The notes under the pieces: model-generated
The model's database searches: none
What the model saw: only the letters and a program-made list of their open reading frames with translations
Told to the model about the DNA's origin: nothing
Translations under genes and position numbers: made by a program
Shown: positions 1-6,074 of the stretch, one piece after another
Numbering within the stretch: position 1 is the first letter of the stretch
Layout of the letters: every line of letters begins with the position of its first letter
Assembly: GCA_964593895.1 (NCBI GenBank)
Contig: CAZQKL010000075.1
Location: 1 to 9,991, forward strand
DNA from: CAZQKL01 sp964593895 [NCBI: uncultured bacterium]
Lineage (GTDB): Bacteria > DYJV01
Direction of reading: 5' to 3'
DNA length: 9,991 bases

Positions 1-91
1 GTGTTTTTTTTAAAGTTTGATGCATTCTAATTCCATCAATTTCAATTGTATCATCTTTAAGTTTATAAACTGAATATCTTCTGAGTGGCAT
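1..91 (-). CDS. N-terminal fragment of an unidentified protein, possibly methyltransferase-like
   Basis: Only the first 30 codons are inside the window; the gene runs off its left edge. The ATG (complement of 89-91) lies 12 nt after the stop of the upstream minus-strand gene, in the same frame, so the two are probably co-transcribed. No good Shine-Dalgarno is visible, which suggests translational coupling. The fragment begins MPLRRYSVYKLKDD and contains IEIDGIRMHQT. From memory, a DGxRMHxT segment near the N-terminus resembles a group of predicted SAM-dependent methyltransferases (COG2521-like). No SAM-binding motif is in view, so this assignment is tentative. That a coding region starts here is more secure than its function. 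Confidence 0.5.
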   Translation of the reverse strand, partial: MPLRRYSVYKLKDDTIEIDGIRMHQTLKKT

Positions 92-103
92 TTTATAGAA
101 AGG

Positions 104-820
104 TTACTTTAATGAACGAAAAAAGTCAAATTTATATTTAATTCCAGTATAAAAAAAATCTTCCCTATTTTCATTGGTGATAATTTTATCAAATTTTGAT
201 AAAGAATACATAAAGATTACAGAAAATCTTTTGCTGAAATTTAAATAATAACTTAATGTTAACTTATTTTTGTCTTTATCTGAGATATAAAAATCTTCAA
301 AAGGTTTTGATGAGCTTAAATCAATATTTTCATAGCTAATTGTAAATAGATTTGATTTAATATACTTTGAAAAATTTATAGTATAACCTTTTTCTTGAAA
401 ATCTGTATCTAAAAATTTAAAATTTGAATATTTCCTGTAAAAATATGAAAATGATGCCGAGATATTGTTCTTTAAAATTTGTTTATAGTTTAGTGAAAAA
501 CTACTAAAATCAGCAAATTCTTTATGAGAAAAATCTAAATTGATATTTTCTTTTTCAATTTTTGAAAAATTCAATTTTAAGTTGTTAATTTTAAATTTCA
601 ATGATTGAGAACTTAATGAAGTTAAATTTTTGTTTTTCAATATTTCATTAAAGTTTTTTTCATAATTAAAAGATAAATGGTTAACAACCTTAAACTGTTT
701 GTTTAATAATAAAAATGTATCAAATTCATTTAAAGATGAAAAATCCCTTGAAAATATTCTGTTACTTAATAATAAAATAAAAATTGTGATAATTAAAAAG
801 ATAGTTTTCCTTTTTTGCAT
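104..820 (-). CDS. Exported beta-strand-rich protein of unknown function (putative outer-membrane barrel)
   Basis: This 238-residue protein is not recognised. Residues 1-24 look like a signal peptide: a basic start (MQKRK), a hydrophobic core at about 7-18 and a possible cleavage after NRIFS at about 24. The rest has no further hydrophobic helix, no Cys and no Trp. It is rich in Phe, Tyr, Asn, Lys and Ser, with many short alternating polar/aromatic stretches (for example ISASFSYFYRKYSNF at 120-134, KLTLSYYLNFSKRFSVIFMY at 186-205, and YTGIKYKFDFF at 224-234). This pattern fits antiparallel beta-strands of a small outer-membrane barrel, which would imply a diderm cell. It ends RSLK rather than the terminal Phe common in such proteins. 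It is divergent from the HAD gene and upstream of the truncated gene at 1-91. A surface or periplasmic beta-sandwich is an alternative. Confidence 0.7.
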   Translation of the reverse strand: MQKRKTIFLIITIFILLLSNRIFSRDFSSLNEFDTFLLLNKQFKVVNHLSFNYEKNFNEILKNKNLTSLSSQSLKFKINNLKLNFSKIEKENINLDFSHKEFADFSSFSLNYKQILKNNISASFSYFYRKYSNFKFLDTDFQEKGYTINFSKYIKSNLFTISYENIDLSSSKPFEDFYISDKDKNKLTLSYYLNFSKRFSVIFMYSLSKFDKIITNENREDFFYTGIKYKFDFFRSLK

Positions 821-855
821 GTAGAAATATTAACCTAAAATTAAAAAATTTTCAA
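821..855 (-). promoter_or_regulatory. Candidate promoter for the exported protein, possibly leaderless
   Basis: Read on the minus strand, TTGAAA (complement of 850-855), a 17-nt spacer and TAATAT (827-832) are followed by only 6 nt and then the ATG at 820. Transcription would begin at or next to the start codon. The only Shine-Dalgarno-like bases (AGG near 833-835) are about 13 nt from the ATG and inside the promoter. The match to consensus is partial and the region is A/T-rich, so chance similarity is possible. Confidence 0.4.
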
Positions 856-865
856 TAAAAATTTT

Positions 866-895
866 TTGACTATTTTAAAAATTTGTGCAAAAAAT
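866..895 (+). promoter_or_regulatory. Weak candidate promoter for the HAD-fmdB unit
   Basis: TTGACT at 866-871 is a good -35 box. The -10 is poor: AAAAAT at 890-895 after an 18-nt spacer. The start would lie around the ATG at 900, giving a very short or absent leader. It is back to back with the minus-strand promoter, whose -35 lies at 850-855, so 821-899 is a compact divergent control region. Confidence 0.3.
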
Positions 896-899
896 AGGT

Positions 900-1370
900 A
901 TGATTGAAATTGAAATTCCTGGCTATGAAAAATTTATCTTTAAAAAAGCTTTTTTTGATTTAAATGGAACATTAAGTATTGATGGAATTATAAAAAGTTC
1001 AACCTATAATTTGTTGAAAGAACTTTCCAAAAAAATTGAAATTAACATTATAACTGCAGATACGCTAAATGTTGCAAGCACTCTTTTTAAAAATTTAAAT
1101 GTAAATTTGATTAAATTAAAAAATTTAAATGGTGGAAAAGAAAAAGCAGAAATTGTTGAAAAAAATGAACCAGAGCATTGTGTTGCTTTTGGTAATGGTT
1201 ATAATGACCATTTGATGCTTGAAAAAGTAAAATTAGGTATTATAGTATTACAAGAAGAAGGAATTTCAATAAAATCTTTGCTTAATGCTGATATAATAGT
1301 AAAAAATATAGACGATGGAATAATGTTACTGCTAAATGAAAAAAGATTAATTGCAACTTTGCGAAGATAG
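900..1370 (+). CDS. Small HAD-superfamily hydrolase, soluble P-type-ATPase-like (COG4087 type)
   Basis: This 156-residue protein has a minimal HAD core with no large cap domain. Motif I is FFDLNGTL (nucleophile Asp20). Motif II is the Thr of ITAD at about 51-54. A candidate motif III Lys lies near 80-82, and motif IV is GNGYNDHLML at 98-107 with Asp103. The residue two after the nucleophile is Asn22, not the Asp acid/base of ordinary HAD phosphatases. The pattern recalls the P-type ATPase catalytic domain, and the opening MIEIEIPG fits the small soluble COG4087-like group. The substrate is unknown. I chose ATG 900 over an in-frame GTG at 885 because family members begin near this motif and the likely transcription start lies downstream of 885. 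Neither start has a good ribosome site. fmdB follows after 12 nt. Confidence 0.75.
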   Translation: MIEIEIPGYEKFIFKKAFFDLNGTLSIDGIIKSSTYNLLKELSKKIEINIITADTLNVASTLFKNLNVNLIKLKNLNGGKEKAEIVEKNEPEHCVAFGNGYNDHLMLEKVKLGIIVLQEEGISIKSLLNADIIVKNIDDGIMLLLNEKRLIATLRR

Positions 1371-1382
1371 GAGGAGGGGAAA

Positions 1383-1574
1383 ATGCCAATTTTTGAATTT
1401 GTTTGTGAAAAATGTGGTGAAAAATTTGAAAAATTAGTGTTCTCTTCAGATAAAGATGGGATAACATGTCCAAAATGTAAATCTGAAAATGTAAAGAAAG
1501 TATTTTCAATTTTTGCCTCAAAAGGAAGTTCCAAAACAACATCAACTTGTTCAGCAAGAGCTGGCTTTTCCTGA
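1383..1574 (+). CDS. FmdB/CxxC-CxxC family zinc-ribbon protein
   Basis: This 63-residue protein starts MPIFEFVCEKCG, the typical opening of the FmdB-type putative regulatory zinc-ribbon family. Two knuckles are present, C8-x2-C11 and C29-x2-C32, and would bind one zinc. The tail from about 45 is Ser/Thr-rich and flexible, with an extra Cys56. Family members are often annotated as regulators on the basis of one linked to formamidase/amidase genes, but their role is largely unproven. A strong ribosome site (AGGAGGGG, 1371-1379) directly follows the HAD stop, so the two are co-translated from one message. The stop codon overlaps the first arm of a hairpin region that ends this unit. Confidence 0.88.
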   Translation: MPIFEFVCEKCGEKFEKLVFSSDKDGITCPKCKSENVKKVFSIFASKGSSKTTSTCSARAGFS

Positions 1575-1588
1575 GCAAGTTAAAATTT

Positions 1589-1615
1589 GCCTGAGGCTCA
1601 GGCTTGACTTTTTTT
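1589..1615 (+). terminator. Hairpin and T-tract between fmdB and the lipid operon
   Basis: GCCTGA (1589-1594) pairs with TCAGGC (1598-1603) around a GGC loop, and a T7 run follows at 1609-1615. The T-run begins 5 nt after the stem, so this is a weak or partial terminator. CCTGAGC at 1570-1576, which includes the fmdB stop codon, can instead pair with GCTCAGG at 1596-1602, giving a second, mutually exclusive fold. Confidence 0.5.
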
Positions 1616-1627
1616 ATCTTCTATAAT
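1604..1627 (+). promoter_or_regulatory. Candidate promoter for the yceD-rpmF-plsX-fab operon
   Basis: A perfect TATAAT lies at 1622-1627, 17 nt before the yceD ATG. The only good -35-like box, TTGACT at 1604-1609, gives a 12-nt spacer, shorter than the usual 16-18. The -10 may therefore work with a poor -35, or the operon may depend on read-through from the HAD-fmdB unit. No FapR- or FabT-like operator was recognised around it. Confidence 0.4.
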
Positions 1628-1644
1628 AACAGGATTATTTATAG

Positions 1645-2184
1645 ATGGAGACTATTTTTTTATATGAACTTACAGATATAAAATTTGAGGATTTAGAAGA
1701 AGGCAAAATAATTAAAGGAGATATTTCTCCAGAAAAGATAAATCATCCAGATTTAACTTTTACTGATACATTAAAATTTGAAGTAGTTGTTGAAGTAAAA
1801 CCAAAAAAAATTTTTGTAAAAGGAAAAGTTGAAGGAGAAATAAAGTTAACTTGTGATAAATGTCTTGAAGATTATAATTTTGCGGTTAATGATAATTTTG
1901 AGTATGTATTTTTTTTAACAAAAATTGTTGTAGATAAAAAGTATAAGGAATTTAAGTTAACTAAAGATGACCTTGAAATTGATTTTATTGAAAATGATAC
2001 TTTACCATTGAGGGATATTATTTTAGGAGAATTTTTTTTAAATATCCCAATAAAAAAATTATGTAGTAAAAATTGTAAAGGATTGTGTCCTGTATGTGGA
2101 TGTAATTTAAATAAAGAAAGTTGCTCATGTGAAAGAGAATTAAAATCATCACCATTTGCAAAATTAAAAGAATTATTAAAATAA
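1645..2184 (+). CDS. yceD: YceD/DUF177 family protein linked to 23S rRNA and L32
   Basis: This 179-residue protein matches the DUF177 (YceD) layout. A beta-rich N-terminal part is followed by a Cys pair at C70/C73 (TCDKCLEDY), and the C-terminal region has CSKNCKGLCPVCGCN (C140, C144, C148, C151, C153) plus C160 and C162. The GLCPxCGxxLN signature is typical of the family, and the extra Cys residues suggest metal binding. In E. coli, YceD is implicated in 23S rRNA accumulation, and it lies upstream of rpmF in many bacteria, as here (19-nt gap). The ribosome site is weak (AGGA at 1631-1634, 10 nt before the ATG). The length is normal for the family. Confidence 0.9.
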   Translation: METIFLYELTDIKFEDLEEGKIIKGDISPEKINHPDLTFTDTLKFEVVVEVKPKKIFVKGKVEGEIKLTCDKCLEDYNFAVNDNFEYVFFLTKIVVDKKYKEFKLTKDDLEIDFIENDTLPLRDIILGEFFLNIPIKKLCSKNCKGLCPVCGCNLNKESCSCERELKSSPFAKLKELLK

Positions 2185-2203
2185 ATTACAGGAGGAAGAT
2201 GAA

Positions 2204-2386
2204 ATGGCTGTTCCAAAAAGAAAAGTTTCAAAAGCAAGAAAAAGAATGAGAAGAGCTCATCAAAGCCTGTCGGTTCCACCAAAATCAGTTTGTCCAGAAT
2301 GTGGAGAATTTAAAAGGCCACACCATGTGTGTCCAAGCTGTGGGTCTTATAAAAGTTTAAAAATTGTAGAAGTTAAGGAATTATAA
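2204..2386 (+). CDS. rpmF: 50S ribosomal protein L32 (bL32)
   Basis: The 60-residue sequence begins MAVPKRKVSKARKRMRRAH, the classic basic N-terminus of L32 that threads into 23S rRNA. A complete zinc knuckle follows: C30-x2-C33 and C43-x2-C46. This is therefore the zinc-binding form, not a Cys-less paralogue of the kind used under zinc starvation. A strong AGGAGGA site (2191-2197) precedes the ATG. The stop overlaps the plsX start in TAATG, so ribosome synthesis and phospholipid synthesis are tied together by translational coupling. The yceD-rpmF-plsX order is widely conserved in bacteria. Confidence 0.97.
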   Translation: MAVPKRKVSKARKRMRRAHQSLSVPPKSVCPECGEFKRPHHVCPSCGSYKSLKIVEVKEL

Positions 2387-3429
2387 TGAAAATTGTTGTA
2401 GATGTAATGGGAAGTGATTTAGGTCCAGAACCGTTAATAAAAGGTGGGATAAAAGCATCAAAAGAGAATATTGGGATTATATTTGTTGGGAAAAAAGAAA
2501 AAATTGAAGAAATTTTAGAAAAAGAAAAAGTAAAAAATTTACCAATTGAGTTTGTTCATGCAGATGAAGAAGTGCAAATGGATGATTCTCCATCAAAAGT
2601 TGTTAAATCAAAACCTAATTCTTCAATGGCTGTTGGTTTAAACTTATTAAAAGATAATAAAGCAAGTGCATTTATTTCTGCAGGAAATACAGGTGCAGTT
2701 CTTGCTTACTCAATATTTATTTTAAAAAGACTAAAAAATATTTTAAGACCAGCTATTGCAGCAACATTTCCTACAAAAAATGGATATTCTACCCTCCTTG
2801 ATGTGGGTGGTAATGTTAATTGTAAACCAGAACATTTAGTTCAATTTGCAATTATGGGCTCAGTTTTTTCAAAAATTGAGCTTGGAATAAAAAATCCAAG
2901 GGTTGCTCTTTTATCTAATGGAGAAGAAGAATCTAAAGGTATAGAAATTTTAAAAAAAGCACATTATGCTTTAAAAAAAAGCTCAATTAACTATATAGGA
3001 TTTAAAGAAGGAAGGGATATTTTTGAAGGTAATGCTGATGTTTTTGTTTGTGATGGATTTGTTGGAAATATCTGTCTTAAACTCACCGAAGGAATAGGAA
3101 AGACACTATTTGAAATTTTAAAACATGAATTTCAATCTTCACTTTCAAAGAAGATTGGTGCTTTTTTATTAAAAAAAGTTTTTCTTGATATAAAAAGAAA
3201 GCTTGATTATAGAGAATATGGAGCTGCACCTCTAATTGGAGTAAAAGGAATAGTAATGATTTCTCATGGTTCTTCAGATGATGTTGCAATATATAATGCA
3301 ATTAAAAAAGCAAAAGTATTAGTGGATAAGCAATTTAATTTGAAATTATCTAAAGAGATAGAAAAAAATAGAGATCTTGAAACAACAATATGGAAAAGTA
3401 TTAAAGAAAAGATTTTTCATAAGGAGTAA
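2386..3429 (+). CDS. plsX: Phosphate acyltransferase PlsX
   Basis: PlsX converts acyl-ACP plus phosphate into acyl-phosphate, the donor for PlsY in bacterial phospholipid synthesis. It is a soluble, peripheral membrane enzyme. The 347 residues are a usual length. Visible signatures are VVDVMGSDLGPEP at 4-16, the conserved DDSPSKVVKSKPNSSM at 66-81, SAGNTGA at 98-104, NCKPEHL at 145-151, SNGEEESKG at 177-185, DGFVGN at 223-228 and REYGAAPLIGVKG at 276-288. The common GANxDCKPEH segment reads GGNVNCKPEH here, so the usual Asp is Asn145. The start codon shares one base with the rpmF stop, so no separate ribosome site is needed. fabK follows 5 nt after the stop. Confidence 0.96.
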   Translation: MKIVVDVMGSDLGPEPLIKGGIKASKENIGIIFVGKKEKIEEILEKEKVKNLPIEFVHADEEVQMDDSPSKVVKSKPNSSMAVGLNLLKDNKASAFISAGNTGAVLAYSIFILKRLKNILRPAIAATFPTKNGYSTLLDVGGNVNCKPEHLVQFAIMGSVFSKIELGIKNPRVALLSNGEEESKGIEILKKAHYALKKSSINYIGFKEGRDIFEGNADVFVCDGFVGNICLKLTEGIGKTLFEILKHEFQSSLSKKIGAFLLKKVFLDIKRKLDYREYGAAPLIGVKGIVMISHGSSDDVAIYNAIKKAKVLVDKQFNLKLSKEIEKNRDLETTIWKSIKEKIFHKE

Positions 3430-3434
3430 TCAGA

Positions 3435-4379
3435 ATGATTAAATCTAAAGTCGCCAAGATGCTTGGACTTAAGTATCCAGTATTTCAAGGTGGAATGGCA
3501 TGGGTTGCAACAGCTGAACTTGTAAGTGCTGTTAGTAATGCAGGGGCTCTTGGAATAATTGGCTCTGGTAGTATGGACCCTGAAACTCTTGAAAAGGAAA
3601 TTCATAAAACTAAAAAATTAACAGATAGGCCATTTGGCGTTAATTTAATGTTAATGAATCCTTTTATTGATGACCTTGTTGATGTTGTAGTAAAAGAAAA
3701 AGTTGCAGTAGTTACAACAGGAGCAGGAAATCCTGGAAAATATATTGATAAATTTAAGAAAGCAGGAATTAAAATATTTCCTATAGCACCAATGCTTGCT
3801 CTTGCAAAAAGATTGGAAAAACTTGGAGTTGACGGAATAATTGCAGAAGGTGGTGAATCTGGTGGGCATGTAGGAGAGTTAACAACAATGGTGCTTGTTA
3901 GAGTGATTGCAAGAAATGTAAAAATTCCTGTTATTGCAGCAGGTGGAATTTCAGATGCTGAAAGCGTTGTTGCTGCATTCGCTCTTGGAGCAGATGCTGT
4001 GCAAATGGGAACAAGATTTGTTGTTGCAAAGGAGTGTAAAGTTCATGAAAATTATAAAAAAGCAATTATAAATGCTGATGCAAGAGATGCAGTAGTAACT
4101 GGAAGAACAACTGGTCATCCTGTAAGATGCCTGAGGAACAGATTAACAAGAGAATTTGATAGACTTGAGAGAGAAGGAGCACCGAAAGAAAAACTTGAAG
4201 AGCTTGGAACTGGGAAATTGAGGCTTGCAGCAGTTGAAGGAGATATGAAATGGGGAAGTGTAATGATGGGACAAGTTGCAGGGCTTATTGAAAAAGAACA
4301 AAGTGTGAGTGAAATTCTTGAAGAAATATTTAATGAAGTTCCAAATGTAGTAAAAAGACTTAATGAAAAAATCTCCTGA
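3435..4379 (+). CDS. fabK: Enoyl-ACP reductase II, FMN-dependent (FabK)
   Basis: FabK reduces trans-2-enoyl-ACP with NAD(P)H and FMN, the last step of each elongation cycle. The 314-residue TIM-barrel flavoprotein shows YPVFQGGMAWVA at 14-25, GALGIIGSG at 37-45, FGVNLML at 67-73, TTGAGNP at 94-100, GGESGGHVG at 139-147 (His145 matches the catalytic His of streptococcal FabK), IAAGGISD at 167-174 and VQMGTRFVVAKE at 189-200. The LTREF motif near 237-241 and the position inside a fatty-acid operon favour FabK over its relative nitronate monooxygenase. No fabI is visible, so this may be the only enoyl reductase, and such cells are usually less sensitive to triclosan (inference). AAGGAG at 3420-3425 is the ribosome site. 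Confidence 0.93.
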   Translation: MIKSKVAKMLGLKYPVFQGGMAWVATAELVSAVSNAGALGIIGSGSMDPETLEKEIHKTKKLTDRPFGVNLMLMNPFIDDLVDVVVKEKVAVVTTGAGNPGKYIDKFKKAGIKIFPIAPMLALAKRLEKLGVDGIIAEGGESGGHVGELTTMVLVRVIARNVKIPVIAAGGISDAESVVAAFALGADAVQMGTRFVVAKECKVHENYKKAIINADARDAVVTGRTTGHPVRCLRNRLTREFDRLEREGAPKEKLEELGTGKLRLAAVEGDMKWGSVMMGQVAGLIEKEQSVSEILEEIFNEVPNVVKRLNEKIS

Positions 4380-4387
4380 AGGGAGGT
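4371..4387 (+). promoter_or_regulatory. Hairpin covering the fabD ribosome-binding site
   Basis: ATCTCC (4371-4376) can pair with GGAGGT (4382-4387), six pairs including one G-T wobble, leaving a five-base loop that contains the fabK stop codon TGA (4377-4379). The second arm is the Shine-Dalgarno core of fabD, part of a near-perfect anti-16S sequence GGGAGGTGAT. A ribosome finishing fabK would open this stem, so fabD translation could depend on fabK translation. The stem is short, and part of its pairing is forced by the purine-rich ribosome site. Confidence 0.4.
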
Positions 4388-4391
4388 GATT

Positions 4392-5336
4392 ATGGAAAAA
4401 ATAGCTTTTTTGTTTCCAGGTCAAGGTTCTCAATATGTTGGAATGGGTAAAGACTTGTATGAAAATTTTAAAGAAGCACGTGAAGTTTTTGATGAAGCGA
4501 GTGAATCTCTTGGATTTGATATAAAAAAATTGTGTTTTGAAGGACCTGAAAGTGAATTAAATAAAACCGAAAATGCCCAGCCTGCAATTTTAACTGTAAG
4601 TTATGCTGCATACAAAGTATTAAAAAAATATCTTGATATTAAACCAATAGCAATGGCAGGTCATTCATTAGGTGAATATTCTGCTCTTGTTGCATCTGGA
4701 GCAATAAAATTTTTTGATGCTGTTAAAGTAGTTAGGGCAAGAGGAAAATTTATGCAGGATGCTGTGCCACTTGGACTTGGGACAATGAGTGCAATTTTAG
4801 GACTTGAAAGAGAAAAAGTTGAGGAAACTTGTGAAGAAGCATCAAAAGAATCATACGTTCAACCAGCAAATTATAATTGTCCTGGACAGATTGTTATCTC
4901 AGGTTATATAAAAGGTGTTGAAATAGCAAATAATATTGCAAGGAAAAAAGGTGCATTAAGAACTATAAAACTTGCAGTTAGTGCACCATTTCACTCAAAG
5001 TTAATGGAACCAGCTGCAAGAAAATTAGCTGAAAAATTTGATTATGTTAAACTTTACGAACCTAAATTCCCAGTAATCTCAAATGTTGATGCAGAGCCAA
5101 ATTATTCAAAAGATACAATAAAAAACCTCTTAATTAGACAGGTTAGCTCACCTGTGAAATGGGAAGACTCAATGAAAAAATTGATAAAAATGGGGATAAA
5201 TAGAGTAATTGAAATTGGCCCAAGTAGGGTATTATGTGGATTAATGAGAAAAATTAATAGAAAGGTAAAAGTAAGCAATATTGAGAATAGTAAAAATTTA
5301 AAAGCAATTGAAGAAACTTTAAAAGAGGTTGAATAA
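4392..5336 (+). CDS. fabD: Malonyl-CoA:ACP transacylase (FabD)
   Basis: FabD moves malonyl from CoA to acyl carrier protein to supply the elongation unit for fatty-acid synthesis in the cytoplasm. The 314 residues carry FPGQGSQYVGMG at 8-19, the nucleophile elbow GHSLGE with Ser92, Arg117 in VRARGKFMQ, the oxyanion-region Gln11, GQIVISG at 165-171 and His201 in APFHSKLM. Ser92, Arg117 and His201 fall at the same numbers as in E. coli FabD, so the enzyme looks fully active. An in-frame GTG at 4386 lies inside the ribosome site, so ATG 4392 (5 nt after GGAGG) is the start. The stop is immediately followed by the fabG ATG. Confidence 0.97.
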   Translation: MEKIAFLFPGQGSQYVGMGKDLYENFKEAREVFDEASESLGFDIKKLCFEGPESELNKTENAQPAILTVSYAAYKVLKKYLDIKPIAMAGHSLGEYSALVASGAIKFFDAVKVVRARGKFMQDAVPLGLGTMSAILGLEREKVEETCEEASKESYVQPANYNCPGQIVISGYIKGVEIANNIARKKGALRTIKLAVSAPFHSKLMEPAARKLAEKFDYVKLYEPKFPVISNVDAEPNYSKDTIKNLLIRQVSSPVKWEDSMKKLIKMGINRVIEIGPSRVLCGLMRKINRKVKVSNIENSKNLKAIEETLKEVE

Positions 5337-6074
5337 ATGCTTAAAGGTAAAGTTGCATTTATTACAGGAGCTTCTCGTGGAATTGGAAAAGCAATTGCAT
5401 TAAAATTTGCAGAAAATAATGCAAATTTAGTTCTTATAGCAACTAAAGTTGAAAATTTAAAGAATGTTGAAGATGAAATTAAAAAATTTAACATTGATTA
5501 TCTGCTTCTTGGTGGAAATATTGCTGATGAGGAAGATGTTAATAGATTTGTAAAAGAAACTATAAAAAAATTTGGAAAAATTGATATTCTTGTTAATAAT
5601 GCTGGAATAACAAAAGATAATTTAGTGATGAGAATGAAATCTTCAGATTGGGATGAGGTTATGAATGTTAATCTTAAAGGAGCATTTTTACTTATAAAAA
5701 CTTTTTCAAGATATTTTATAAAACAGAGGTCTGGAAAAATTATAAACATTTCATCAATTGTAGGTTTAATGGGAAATCCAGGACAGGCTAATTATTCAGC
5801 TTCAAAAGCTGGAATAATTGGACTTACAAAATCTATTGCAAAGGAACTTGGACCACGGAATATTCAGGTTAATGCAATTGCTCCTGGATTTATTCAAACA
5901 GAAATGACTAAAAATTTGGAAAGCAAAGTCACTGATGAGCTTAAAAAAGCTATTGCTCTTGAAAGACTTGGAACTCCAGAAGATGTAGCAAATGTTGCAT
6001 TATTCCTTGCATCAAATATGTCAGATTATATAACAGGAACAGTTATAAACGTAAGTGGTGGACTTTATATGTAA
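5337..6074 (+). CDS. fabG: 3-oxoacyl-ACP reductase (FabG)
   Basis: FabG reduces 3-ketoacyl-ACP to 3-hydroxyacyl-ACP using NADPH. The 245-residue short-chain dehydrogenase has the cofactor loop TGASRGIG at 10-17, NNAG at 87-90, and catalytic Asn112, Ser140, Tyr153 and Lys157 (YSASK). PGFIQTEMT at 183-191 and GTVINVSGG at 234-242 are typical of FabG. All active-site residues are present and the length is standard. The ATG directly follows the fabD TAA; GAGG at 5325-5328 inside fabD serves as the ribosome site. The stop overlaps the aroQ start in TAATG. Usual downstream partners acpP and fabF are missing here and must be elsewhere. Confidence 0.96.
   Translation: MLKGKVAFITGASRGIGKAIALKFAENNANLVLIATKVENLKNVEDEIKKFNIDYLLLGGNIADEEDVNRFVKETIKKFGKIDILVNNAGITKDNLVMRMKSSDWDEVMNVNLKGAFLLIKTFSRYFIKQRSGKIINISSIVGLMGNPGQANYSASKAGIIGLTKSIAKELGPRNIQVNAIAPGFIQTEMTKNLESKVTDELKKAIALERLGTPEDVANVALFLASNMSDYITGTVINVSGGLYM

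Noticed and set aside
885-899. GTG start at 885 giving a five-residue longer HAD protein
   Set aside because: There is no ribosome site, it lies between the candidate -35 and -10, and the family-like opening MIEIEIPG starts at 900.
1592-1602. CTGAGGCTCAG shared by the hairpin near 1590 and the coiled-coil repeats near 9890, as a possible mobile or regulatory motif
   Set aside because: It is only 11 bases; in the repeats it is explained by the codons for Ala-Glu-Ala-Gln, so coincidence is more likely.
1575-1644. FapR or FabT operator controlling the fatty-acid operon
   Set aside because: I looked for the inverted repeats known for these regulators and found none; the only symmetry is the terminator-like stem.
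1872-2282. Minus-strand open frame of 136 codons across yceD and rpmF
   Set aside because: It runs antisense across two well-recognised genes; its Phe/Leu-rich composition is what A-rich coding strands give in reverse.
4386-4391. GTG start at 4386 for fabD
   Set aside because: The codon lies within the Shine-Dalgarno sequence itself; ATG 4392 has ideal spacing and gives residue numbering that matches E. coli FabD.
5102-5494. Minus-strand open frame of 130 codons across fabD and fabG
   Set aside because: It is antisense to conserved active-site regions of two genes, with no independent start signals or motifs.
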